DNA from: JBOHBN01 sp050698355
GTDB taxonomy: Bacteria > Actinomycetota > Actinomycetes > Streptosporangiales > WHST01
DNA length: 12,422 nt
Reading direction: 5' to 3'
Assembly: GCA_050698355.1 (NCBI GenBank)
Contig: JBOHBN010000433.1
Location: 1-12,422 of the forward strand
Part shown: piece after piece, positions 1 through 5,496 of the stretch
Numbering within the stretch: position 1 is the stretch's first letter
Layout of the letters: every line of letters starts with the position of its first letter
Notes under the pieces: model-generated
Told to the model about the DNA's origin: nothing
Database searches by the model: none
What the model saw: only the letters and a program-made list of their open reading frames with translations
Translations under genes and position numbers: made by a program

Positions 1-62
1 ACCCAGCAGCACCGCTGCAGCACCAGCAACTCGGCCAGGTCGGCCTCCTGTACGGGTTCTAG
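1..62 (+). CDS. Possible 3' end of an unidentified upstream gene
   Basis: Reading from base 3, one frame stays open to a TAG at 60-62 and ends in ...QLGQVGLLYGF. About 15 of its 19 codons end in G or C, as expected for coding DNA in this genome. Only about 19 residues are visible, so no family can be named, and the frame could be chance. If real, it ends 100 bases before the MarR gene on the same strand. Confidence 0.22.
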   Translation, partial: PAAPLQHQQLGQVGLLYGF

Positions 63-104
63 GACAAGCCCATCGACGGGCGGTCGCTCACACTCGACTA
101 TATG

Positions 105-161
105 TGACATGTCAACGAACTTGCCACACTTTCGATGACGTGTCAACGAGGATGCTAGAGT
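105..161 (+). promoter_or_regulatory. Promoter and twin operators of the MarR gene
   Basis: TGACATGTCA (105-114) is a perfect 10-bp palindrome. TGACGTGTCA (136-145) is a near copy. Both lie in the direct repeat GAC(A/G)TGTCAACGA at 106-118 and 137-149, spaced 31 bp, about three helical turns. TAGAGT (156-161) fits the actinobacterial -10 pattern TANNNT and would place the transcript start near 168, on the ATG at 169, so the mRNA may be leaderless. MarR proteins commonly bind such palindromes over their own promoters, so autoregulation is a fair inference. No convincing -35 is visible. Confidence 0.5.
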
Positions 162-162
162 C

Positions 163-618
163 GTGCCTATGGCTGTCGACTGGCTAAGCGAGGACGAGGA
201 GCAGGCGTGGCGCGCCTTCCGGCGGCTGCTCACCGCACTGCCCGCGCGCACCGCACGCGACCTAGCTGAAGACTCCGGCCTGTCGATGGCCGACTACGAG
301 GTACTGTCCACGCTGTCGGAGAAACCCGACCGGCGGTGGGGATTGAAAGACCTCGCGGCCAAGATGGAATGGTCCCGCAGTCGCTTGTCACATCACACTG
401 CGCGGATGCAACACCGAGGGCTCATCGACCGTGAAACCGACGGCGACGACGGGCGCGGCTGCGTCCTCCACCTGACCGACCACGGCGTCGGCGTTCTCGA
501 ACGGGCAGCCCCCGGACATCTCGCCTCGGTCCGCGCCCGCTTCCTCGATCACATCACTGCGGACGAACTCGCCACGCTCGGCCAGATATCGACACGCATC
601 GCAGACCTCCCCGACTGA
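163..618 (+). CDS. MarR family transcriptional regulator
   Basis: This is a 151-residue MarR-type winged-helix regulator, close to the usual 140-160. The N-terminal dimerisation helix (about 10-30) is followed by the DNA-binding domain. Its parts are a helix ending in YEVLSTLSE (45-53), WGLKDLAAKMEWSRSRLSHHTARM (about 59-82) with the recognition helix near 71-84, and a wing with the typical acidic-arginine pattern ETDGDDGRG (91-99). A C-terminal helix (about 115-148) completes the dimer interface. GTG at 163 gives the full frame, but ATG at 169 is equally possible and fits the putative leaderless promoter; no Shine-Dalgarno is seen. Family members act as cytoplasmic repressors released by small aromatic ligands or by oxidation. 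There is no cysteine in the N-terminal helices, only one in the wing (Cys100). No obvious target gene lies beside it, so its regulon is unknown beyond probable self-control. Confidence 0.9.
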   Translation: MPMAVDWLSEDEEQAWRAFRRLLTALPARTARDLAEDSGLSMADYEVLSTLSEKPDRRWGLKDLAAKMEWSRSRLSHHTARMQHRGLIDRETDGDDGRGCVLHLTDHGVGVLERAAPGHLASVRARFLDHITADELATLGQISTRIADLPD

Positions 619-845
619 CCGGCAAGAGTTGGGGGACCCTTCAGCGTTACAGCTCGTCGGCCGGTGGGGCGCCACTGGGCGTGCACATCGATCCTGCCGA
701 GCTCCGGGGTCAAGATCTGTTCCGCCTGGCCGCAGGGCGGAGAAACCTGCGCGTTGCGGCCAGAAAGAACGGATCTTGGTATGGGGGACTCCCTTAGCGA
801 CCGGCTATATGTCGGCAGGTGAGCTGAGCGTAGCCGCGTCCGCAG

Positions 846-877
846 TTGACCTTGCCCCCTCGGGCAAGGTTTACGCT
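846..877 (+). promoter_or_regulatory. MerR-type promoter with palindromic operator
   Basis: TTGACC (846-851) is a good -35. A perfect inverted repeat, ACCTTGCCC (849-857) and GGGCAAGGT (862-870) with a 4-nt centre, occupies the spacer. TACGCT (872-877) fits a TANNNT -10, giving a 20-bp spacer; reading TTACGC gives 19. An overlong 19-20 bp spacer filled by a dyad is the hallmark of MerR-activated promoters, where the regulator untwists DNA to align -35 and -10. The start would lie near 884-886, at the GTG of the downstream gene. Autoactivation by the MerR-peroxiredoxin protein is inferred. Confidence 0.7.
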
Positions 878-885
878 CACACTGG

Positions 886-1857
886 GTGGATGACATGAGG
901 ATTGGTGAGGTCGCGACACGCGCAGGCGCCACAGCGAAGGCGGTCCGCTACTACGAGTCGCTGGGCCTGCTCACACCGGCGCGGCTCGATAACGGCTACC
1001 GCGACTACAGCCGACACGACGTCCGGCTGGTGCAGGAGATCCGTCAGCTCAACCGTCTCGGGGTTCCGGTCGAACGGACCCGCCCGTTTCTGGAGTGCCT
1101 AGCTACTGGTCAGCAGCGCGCCGATGACTGCCCGGCCTCGTTGGCCGCCTACCGTGACGCGATCGCCGCGCTGACCGAACAGATCATGGCTCTGGACGCC
1201 AAACGGGCGGGGCTGGTGACACAGCTGCAACGCGCCGCGCGCCGTACCAGCGACTCCATGGCCGAGGACGAGGGGATGGAGAACGTGAGCGACGAGGACC
1301 TGACGCGGTTGCCAAGTGAACTGCCCCGTCCGGCCGACGACGGAGCCGCGGACCACCTACCCGGAGAGACGCTGCCGCCGCTCCGCTTACCGGCTACCAG
1401 CGGTGAGCAGGTCCGGCTCGACGCACTCGGGCCAAGCCGAGCGGTGCTGTATGTCTACCCGCTGACCGGGCGGCCCGATGCCGACTTGCCCGAAGGATGG
1501 GATGCCATCCCTGGAGCGCGTGGCTGCACCAGCGAGGCATGCGCCTTCCGCGACCACCACGTCGAGCTGCGCAGCGCCGGCGCAGCCCAAGTCTTCGGCG
1601 TGTCCAGCCAGGACAGCGACTACCAGCGTGAAGTCGTGGGACGGCTGCAGTTGCCGTTCGCCATGCTCTCCGACACCAACCTCAACCTCGCCGCAGCGCT
1701 GGGCCTGCCGACCTTCACCGCCGGCGGAATGAGGCTGTACAAGCGGCTGACCCTCATCACCCGCAACAGCCGTATCGAACACGTCTTCTATCCCGTCTTT
1801 CCGCCGAACGAGCATGCTCAGCAGGTCCTGAACTGGCTACGCTCCCCAGCCGAGTGA
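886..1857 (+). CDS. MerR regulator fused to a peroxiredoxin domain
   Basis: This 323-residue protein has two domains. Residues 4-75 form a MerR winged helix (MRIGEVATRAGA, AVRYYESLGLL, NGYRDYS), followed by a coiled dimerisation helix (about 84-120) with Cys71 and Cys82 before it. After an acidic linker (121-150), residues about 157-320 are a BCP/PrxQ-like AhpC-TSA redoxin. It carries LYVYPLTGRP (188-197), IPGARGCTSEACAFRD (208-223) and a C-terminal LTLITRNSRIEHVFYPVFPP. Cys214 and Cys219 match the peroxidatic and resolving cysteines of the C-x4-C type peroxiredoxins. Standalone homologues of each half are common and often neighbours; here they are one frame with no stop. Start is GTG 886 (possibly leaderless) or ATG 895, which has GGTGGA upstream and the canonical MRIGE start. 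A peroxide-sensing regulator that also reduces its ligand is my inference. An internal start at 1276 could make free peroxiredoxin. A TTA codon lies at 1387. Confidence 0.88.
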   Translation: MDDMRIGEVATRAGATAKAVRYYESLGLLTPARLDNGYRDYSRHDVRLVQEIRQLNRLGVPVERTRPFLECLATGQQRADDCPASLAAYRDAIAALTEQIMALDAKRAGLVTQLQRAARRTSDSMAEDEGMENVSDEDLTRLPSELPRPADDGAADHLPGETLPPLRLPATSGEQVRLDALGPSRAVLYVYPLTGRPDADLPEGWDAIPGARGCTSEACAFRDHHVELRSAGAAQVFGVSSQDSDYQREVVGRLQLPFAMLSDTNLNLAAALGLPTFTAGGMRLYKRLTLITRNSRIEHVFYPVFPPNEHAQQVLNWLRSPAE

Positions 1858-2023
1858 GCTCAGCTGGCCCGCGTTCCAGCCGTGCAAAGGTTGCCGATGG
1901 CCCTGCGGACACGAGGTCATGCATGACCTTGCTGGCGTCTGCTCTTGGGGGAGGGAGGACCTCGTTGCAGAGGTCGATGCAGTCGTTATAGATCTCGGTT
2001 TCTGGGGCATCGATCAGCGAAAC
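1757..2023 (-). pseudogene. Possible remnant of an unidentified gene
   Basis: On the minus strand a frame from about 2023 reads VSLIDAPETEIYNDCIDLC, then NEVLPPPRADASKVMHDLV and AGPSATFARLERG. It runs on into the 3' end of the MerR-peroxiredoxin gene, where a TGA lies at 1757-1759. The composition over 1860-2023 looks protein-like and unlike random GC-rich translation. However, it has no ATG, GTG or TTG start before a Met codon at 1924, and a TGA precedes it. I do not recognise the family. It may be a truncated gene overrun by its neighbour, or chance. Confidence 0.2.
1914..1929. repeat. Perfect 16-bp palindrome
   Basis: AGGTCATGCATGACCT equals its own reverse complement over all 16 bases. 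It lies in the 184-bp gap between two genes that converge. It has no spacer, so it is a better candidate for a protein-binding dyad than for an RNA hairpin. No promoter is evident nearby, and no function can be assigned. Confidence 0.4.
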
Positions 2024-2041
2024 CCTGCCTCGGTCTGATGG

Positions 2042-2425
2042 TCAGCTCGGCTGTGAGCGCCTTTCCTCGGGACGACTGGTGAGGTAGGCGCGGATGGCGT
2101 CGCGGTTGCGGGTCAGGCAGTCGACGCGTTGTTGGAGACGGTCGAGTTCAGCGGTGATCTGTGCCAGGGTTTGTGGTGGTAGACAGTGCGCGGTGGTCTG
2201 TAGGTCGTCGGGGTCATGCAGGCACGGCAGGATGGTGGCGATCAGCTGGCTGGTCAGGCCACAGTCAAGGAGACCGCGAATCTGCCGTACGCGGTTGACT
2301 GCAGCCGCGGGGTAGGACCGGTGGCCATTGGTGTCGCGGTCCGGTTGCAGTAGCCCACGTTCCTCGTAGTACCGCAACATCCGGGTGGGTGTGCCGGTGA
2401 GCCGGGACAACTCCCCGATCCGCAT
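2042..2425 (-). CDS. MerR family transcriptional regulator
   Basis: A 127-residue MerR regulator. The N-terminal winged helix reads MRIGELSRLTGTPTRMLRYY, EERGLLQPDRDTNGHRSYP (1-39), and a long C-terminal coiled helix (about 84-113) serves for dimerisation. ATG at 2425 is chosen because AGAGGA lies about 5 nt upstream and MRIGE is the canonical family start; a 14-residue extension to 2467 is open but improbable. Cys55, Cys68, Cys81 and Cys103 are present, but their spacing does not match the classic metal-binding loops I know, so the inducer is unknown and may be an organic drug-like compound. It is divergent from an MFS exporter with only 70 bp between starts, including a perfect MerR-type dyad, so control of that exporter and of itself is the obvious inference. 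A small AGGCG/CGCCT hairpin (2442-2455) lies in its leader. Confidence 0.9.
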   Translation of the reverse strand: MRIGELSRLTGTPTRMLRYYEERGLLQPDRDTNGHRSYPAAAVNRVRQIRGLLDCGLTSQLIATILPCLHDPDDLQTTAHCLPPQTLAQITAELDRLQQRVDCLTRNRDAIRAYLTSRPEERRSQPS

Positions 2426-2457
2426 CGGACTCCTCTGTTTGAGGCGGATACGCCTGC

Positions 2458-2495
2458 TTGCCTTCACATTGATGTGAAGGACCGAGCATCATCAT
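2458..2495 (+). promoter_or_regulatory. Shared merR/MFS operator-promoter
   Basis: CCTTCACATTGATGTGAAGG (2461-2480) has 9-bp perfect arms around a 2-nt centre, typical of MerR-family operators. TTGCCT (2458-2463) is a plausible -35 and GAGCAT (2484-2489) a weak -10, separated by 20 bp that hold the dyad. The transcript start would fall near 2496, on the ATG of the MFS gene, suggesting a leaderless message. The divergent merR start is 36 bp away on the other side. Activation by DNA untwisting is the known MerR mechanism; its use here is inferred. Confidence 0.7.
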
Positions 2496-3722
2496 ATGTC
2501 ACGCCGAACCAGTGTCCGGGTTCCCGCGAGAGCGGTTAGGTCGTCGCCGCCGGCCCGGCGGCTGCCGCTGCCGGGACTGTTGGGATTGTCCAGCGCGGCA
2601 GCGCTGACACTGCTCACCGAGTTGCTGCCGACGGGGGTCCTGCCGGCGATGGCTGCGTCGTTGCACACCACGCCGAGCCGCATCGGGTTCCTGGCCAGCG
2701 CGTTCGCGACCGCGTCCACCGTCGCGGCGATCCCGTTGACCACGCTCGCGCTGCGGCTGCCGCGGCGGGCACTGTTGCTGGGTCTCCTGGCCGGACTCGC
2801 TGTGGCGAACACGATCACCGCGGTCTCCTCGTCCTATCCGCTCACCCTTCTCGTTCGTGTCGCCGCCGGCCTGGTCAACGGCATGCTCTGGTCGATGCTG
2901 GCCGGCTACGCCGCCCGGATGGTCCCCGCAGCCCAGCGTGGACGCGCCGTCGCGATCACCCTGGCCGGTATCACCGTCACCCTCGCCGCTGGACTGCCGG
3001 CCGCAACGGCCCTGGCCAGGTGGGTCGGCTGGCGGGTCACCTTCGCCCTGGTGGCCGCGCTCGCGGCCGTACTCGTCGTTTGGATCCGCGCGACTGTTCC
3101 CCCGATCGGCGGAGCAACCACCGGCGGCCTGGTGGTTAGCCTGATGCGGACCCTACGCACCCCGGGCGTCCGCATCGTGCTAGCGACGACCTGCCTGCTG
3201 CTCGCAGGGCACCAGACGCTGTACACCTACATCTCCCCGTTCGTCGCGCAGGCAGGCATCGACCACGTCAGCCTGGTGCTGCTCGCGTTCGGCGCGGCCG
3301 CCGTCGCTGGCATCTGGGTCACCGGCACTGTGATCGACCGGCATTTACGGACAGCCATGCTCATCGCCGCCGGGCTGTTCGCCACCACCATGCTCACTCT
3401 CGGCGCGCTGGCCACACACCACCCCGCGGTCATGCTGGGTGCTGTCGTGGCGTGGGGGCTCGCCTTCGGCGGCATCCCCACGCTGCTGCAAACCGCTCTC
3501 ATCGACGCCGCCGGATCGGGTCAGGCCGACACCGCGACAGCGATGCAGACCACCGTCTACAACGCCGCGATCGCCGCCGGATCCCTACTCGGCGGCATCA
3601 TCCTCGACCACGGCAGCCCAGCCGGTCTGCCCTGGACCCCGGTCGCCTTAGCCACCGCAGGCCTGGCGACGGTCGCGACAGCCCGGCACCACGGTTTCCC
3701 CGCCAAGAGGCAACCTATGTAA
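2496..3722 (+). CDS. MFS transporter, DHA1-type drug efflux
   Basis: A 408-residue integral membrane protein with about 12 hydrophobic helices, the expected length for a DHA1-family proton-coupled exporter. TM1 carries the typical E-x-LP-x-G-x-LP pattern (TELLPTGVLPAMA, 41-53). The TM2-3 loop is LRLPRRA (86-92), a reduced motif A. TM4-5 holds GMLWSMLAGYAARM, then P-x2-QRGRA and GLPAATALARWVGWR (129-180), a layout I associate with the AraJ/YdhP/Cml-like branch. The second half runs from about 215. A basic 25-residue N-terminus precedes TM1. No Shine-Dalgarno precedes ATG 2496, which fits a leaderless start. The divergent MerR gene and shared dyad suggest inducible drug export; the substrate is unknown. 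Two TTA codons (3345, 3648) are unusual for this GC content. Confidence 0.9.
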   Translation: MSRRTSVRVPARAVRSSPPARRLPLPGLLGLSSAAALTLLTELLPTGVLPAMAASLHTTPSRIGFLASAFATASTVAAIPLTTLALRLPRRALLLGLLAGLAVANTITAVSSSYPLTLLVRVAAGLVNGMLWSMLAGYAARMVPAAQRGRAVAITLAGITVTLAAGLPAATALARWVGWRVTFALVAALAAVLVVWIRATVPPIGGATTGGLVVSLMRTLRTPGVRIVLATTCLLLAGHQTLYTYISPFVAQAGIDHVSLVLLAFGAAAVAGIWVTGTVIDRHLRTAMLIAAGLFATTMLTLGALATHHPAVMLGAVVAWGLAFGGIPTLLQTALIDAAGSGQADTATAMQTTVYNAAIAAGSLLGGIILDHGSPAGLPWTPVALATAGLATVATARHHGFPAKRQPM

Positions 3723-3732
3723 AGAACCGGGC

Positions 3733-3769
3733 GTGCGCTCAGTGTTGCTTATCATTGCCCATTGAGCAC
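3733..3769. terminator. Weak stem-loop between convergent genes
   Basis: GTGCGCTCA (3733-3741) can pair with TGAGCAC (3763-3769) apart from a bulge. The loop contains the TGA of the minus-strand alcohol dehydrogenase (3752-3754). There is no clean U-tract on either side. Its position between two convergent stops makes a bidirectional terminator possible but not strongly supported. Confidence 0.25.
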
Positions 3770-4744
3770 GAGAACCGCCGCGCCGTTGACGCGGCCCGCA
3801 CGCAGGTTGTCGAGCGCACGGTCGGCGGCCGCGAACTCGTACCGCTGCGCCTCGACGGCGAACCTGCGGTCGCGGGCGAGCGCGAGCAACGCCCGCCCGT
3901 CCTCCCTGGTGTTGGCGGTGACGCTGCGTACCGTCTTCTCGAAGAACAGGTGCCGCTGGTAGTTCAGCGCGGGGACGTCGCTCACGTGGATGCCGGCCAC
4001 GCTCAGCGTCCCGCCCGGCGCGAGCGCCGCCAGCACGACGGGTACGAGCTCGCCGACGGGTGCGAACAGGATCGCGGCGTCGAGCGGCACCGGCGGGCCT
4101 TCGTCGGAGGATTGCGCGGACGCGCAGCCCAGGTCGAGCGCCAGCCGCCGCGCGTTTGCGGAACGGGTCAGCACGTGCACCCGCGCGCCCTCGGCGATCG
4201 CGGCCTGCGCGGTGATGTGCGCCGAACCACCGAACCCGTAGATGCCGAGGTTGCCACTGGGTGGCAAGTCGGATAGCCGGAGCGCGCGGTAGCCGATGAT
4301 GCCGGCACAGAGCAGCGGCGCGGTGGTCACCGGGTCGAGGTCGGGTGCCAGCCGGTACGCGAACGCCGCGGGCACGGTGACCAGGTCGGCGTACCCACCG
4401 TCGGCGTCCCATCCGGTGTACAGCGAATACGGGCACAGGTTCTCCCGCCCGCGCGTGCACTGCGGGCACGTGCCGCAGGCCCGCCGCAACCAGGGGACGC
4501 CGACGCGCGCGCCGATCCACTGCCCGTCGACCGACGCGCCCGCCTCGACGACCGTACCGACGACCTCGTGCCCGGGCACCACCCGTGGCCGGTGCACGGG
4601 CAACTCGCCGTCGAGCACGTGCAGGTCGGTGCGGCAGACGCCGCTCGCCTCGACGCGCACGAGCAACTCGTCGGTGCCGTACGCGGGTTCGGGCCTGCTC
4701 TCCTGCCGCAGCACCCCGGCGGACTCCACCACCCACGCGCGCAT
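3752..4744 (-). CDS. Zinc-dependent medium-chain alcohol dehydrogenase
   Basis: A 330-residue cytoplasmic MDR-superfamily alcohol/aldehyde oxidoreductase. Catalytic zinc ligands are Cys37 (SGVCRTD), His59-Glu60 (PGHE) and Cys146 (LLCAG). The structural-zinc loop is complete: Cys90, Cys93, Cys96 and Cys104 (CGTCPQC...ENLC). The Rossmann motif is YGFGGSAH (169-176), a variant of GxGxxG seen in the AdhA-like zinc-binding alcohol dehydrogenase group. ATG at 4744 is chosen because AGGAGG (4753-4758) lies 8 nt upstream; an 8-residue extension to 4768 would bury this site. It follows the DUF1275 gene by 33 nt on the same strand and is probably the last gene of the FUSC operon. Such enzymes interconvert alcohols and aldehydes with NAD(P); here a detoxifying role for aromatic or short-chain aldehydes is only inferred from context. 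Confidence 0.92.
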   Translation of the reverse strand: MRAWVVESAGVLRQESRPEPAYGTDELLVRVEASGVCRTDLHVLDGELPVHRPRVVPGHEVVGTVVEAGASVDGQWIGARVGVPWLRRACGTCPQCTRGRENLCPYSLYTGWDADGGYADLVTVPAAFAYRLAPDLDPVTTAPLLCAGIIGYRALRLSDLPPSGNLGIYGFGGSAHITAQAAIAEGARVHVLTRSANARRLALDLGCASAQSSDEGPPVPLDAAILFAPVGELVPVVLAALAPGGTLSVAGIHVSDVPALNYQRHLFFEKTVRSVTANTREDGRALLALARDRRFAVEAQRYEFAAADRALDNLRAGRVNGAAVLVLNGQ

Positions 4745-4777
4745 GCCTCGATCCTCCTGCAACGCCAACCGGTCCCG

Positions 4778-5485
4778 CTACTGCTTGGCAGTGCGCGCCG
4801 CGAACCGGTTGGCTACGAGCGCCGTGACCATGACCGCGACGAGCAGCCCGACCGGTAGCACGGGCGCGAGAGGCGCCGCGATCTGCAGCAACAGCGCGCA
4901 GACCGCGGCGCCGCAGACGAGCGCGGCCAGCCGGGCGCCCGCCCACACTGAGGCCCCACTGCCGGGCGAGCGTCGCGCCAGGTCGGCGACGAGCCCGGTG
5001 AGGGTGCCGGTCATGTACGTGGTGGAGAGGTTCGGCAGGCCGATCCGCCTTACCGCGGCGCTCTGCATGCCCATCGCCGTCGCCGCGAGCGCGAGCATGC
5101 CCAGGACGAGTCCGGGATCCGGGTCGCCTCCCACGGCGAACCAGACCGCGGCGAACGCGACGAGCAGGGCCAGCTCCACTGCGAACGCGATGGTCACGAT
5201 GGTGGGCCACAGCTGGGTGCCCCGGGAGCGGTTTACCAGCAGCCCGCCGCAGAAGGCCCCGAAGACGTACCCACCGACAGCGACGCCGACGTGCGCGATG
5301 AGTGTCACGTCGGCACGACCGGCGGCCAGGCCGAGCAGGACCAGGTTGCCGGTCATCACGCTGGTGAACACGTCACCGAGCCGCAGGAACCCGATGGCGT
5401 CCATCGCGCCCGTCCCGACCGTCAGCAGCACCGTGAGTGACTGCACCACCCGCGGGTGCCAGGACGCGGTAGCCCCGTCTTCCAT
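4778..5485 (-). CDS. YoaK/DUF1275 family membrane protein
   Basis: A 235-residue polytopic membrane protein of the DUF1275 (YoaK) family, normally 210-250 residues. The family signature is near the N-terminus: GAMDAIGFLRLGDVFTSVMTGNLV (26-49). A second conserved block is MGMQSAAVRRIGLPNLSTTYMTGTLT in the middle. About six hydrophobic helices are visible. ATG at 5485 is preferred over ATG at 5491, because AGAGGGG (5492-5498) directly abuts the upstream ATG but sits 6 nt from the downstream one. The stop codon of the preceding FUSC gene (TAG, 5497-5499) overlaps this ribosome-binding site, so translation is probably coupled. The biochemical function of the family is not established; some members are annotated as transporters. 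Confidence 0.92.
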   Translation of the reverse strand: MEDGATASWHPRVVQSLTVLLTVGTGAMDAIGFLRLGDVFTSVMTGNLVLLGLAAGRADVTLIAHVGVAVGGYVFGAFCGGLLVNRSRGTQLWPTIVTIAFAVELALLVAFAAVWFAVGGDPDPGLVLGMLALAATAMGMQSAAVRRIGLPNLSTTYMTGTLTGLVADLARRSPGSGASVWAGARLAALVCGAAVCALLLQIAAPLAPVLPVGLLVAVMVTALVANRFAARTAKQ

Positions 5486-5496
5486 CGCCATCCCCT

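Noticed and set aside
629..898. Small plus-strand open frame between MarR and MerR genes
   Set aside because: It has no recognisable domain, overlaps the MerR promoter and start, and has atypical composition. The minus-strand frames here are equally unconvincing.
4251..4267. Perfect TTGCCAC/GTGGCAA hairpin
   Set aside because: It lies inside the conserved coding region before the Rossmann motif of the alcohol dehydrogenase and is adequately explained by coding for PPSGN.
3648..5210. Long minus-strand open frame of 520 codons
   Set aside because: It is arginine- and alanine-rich and out of frame with two well-supported genes on the same strand.
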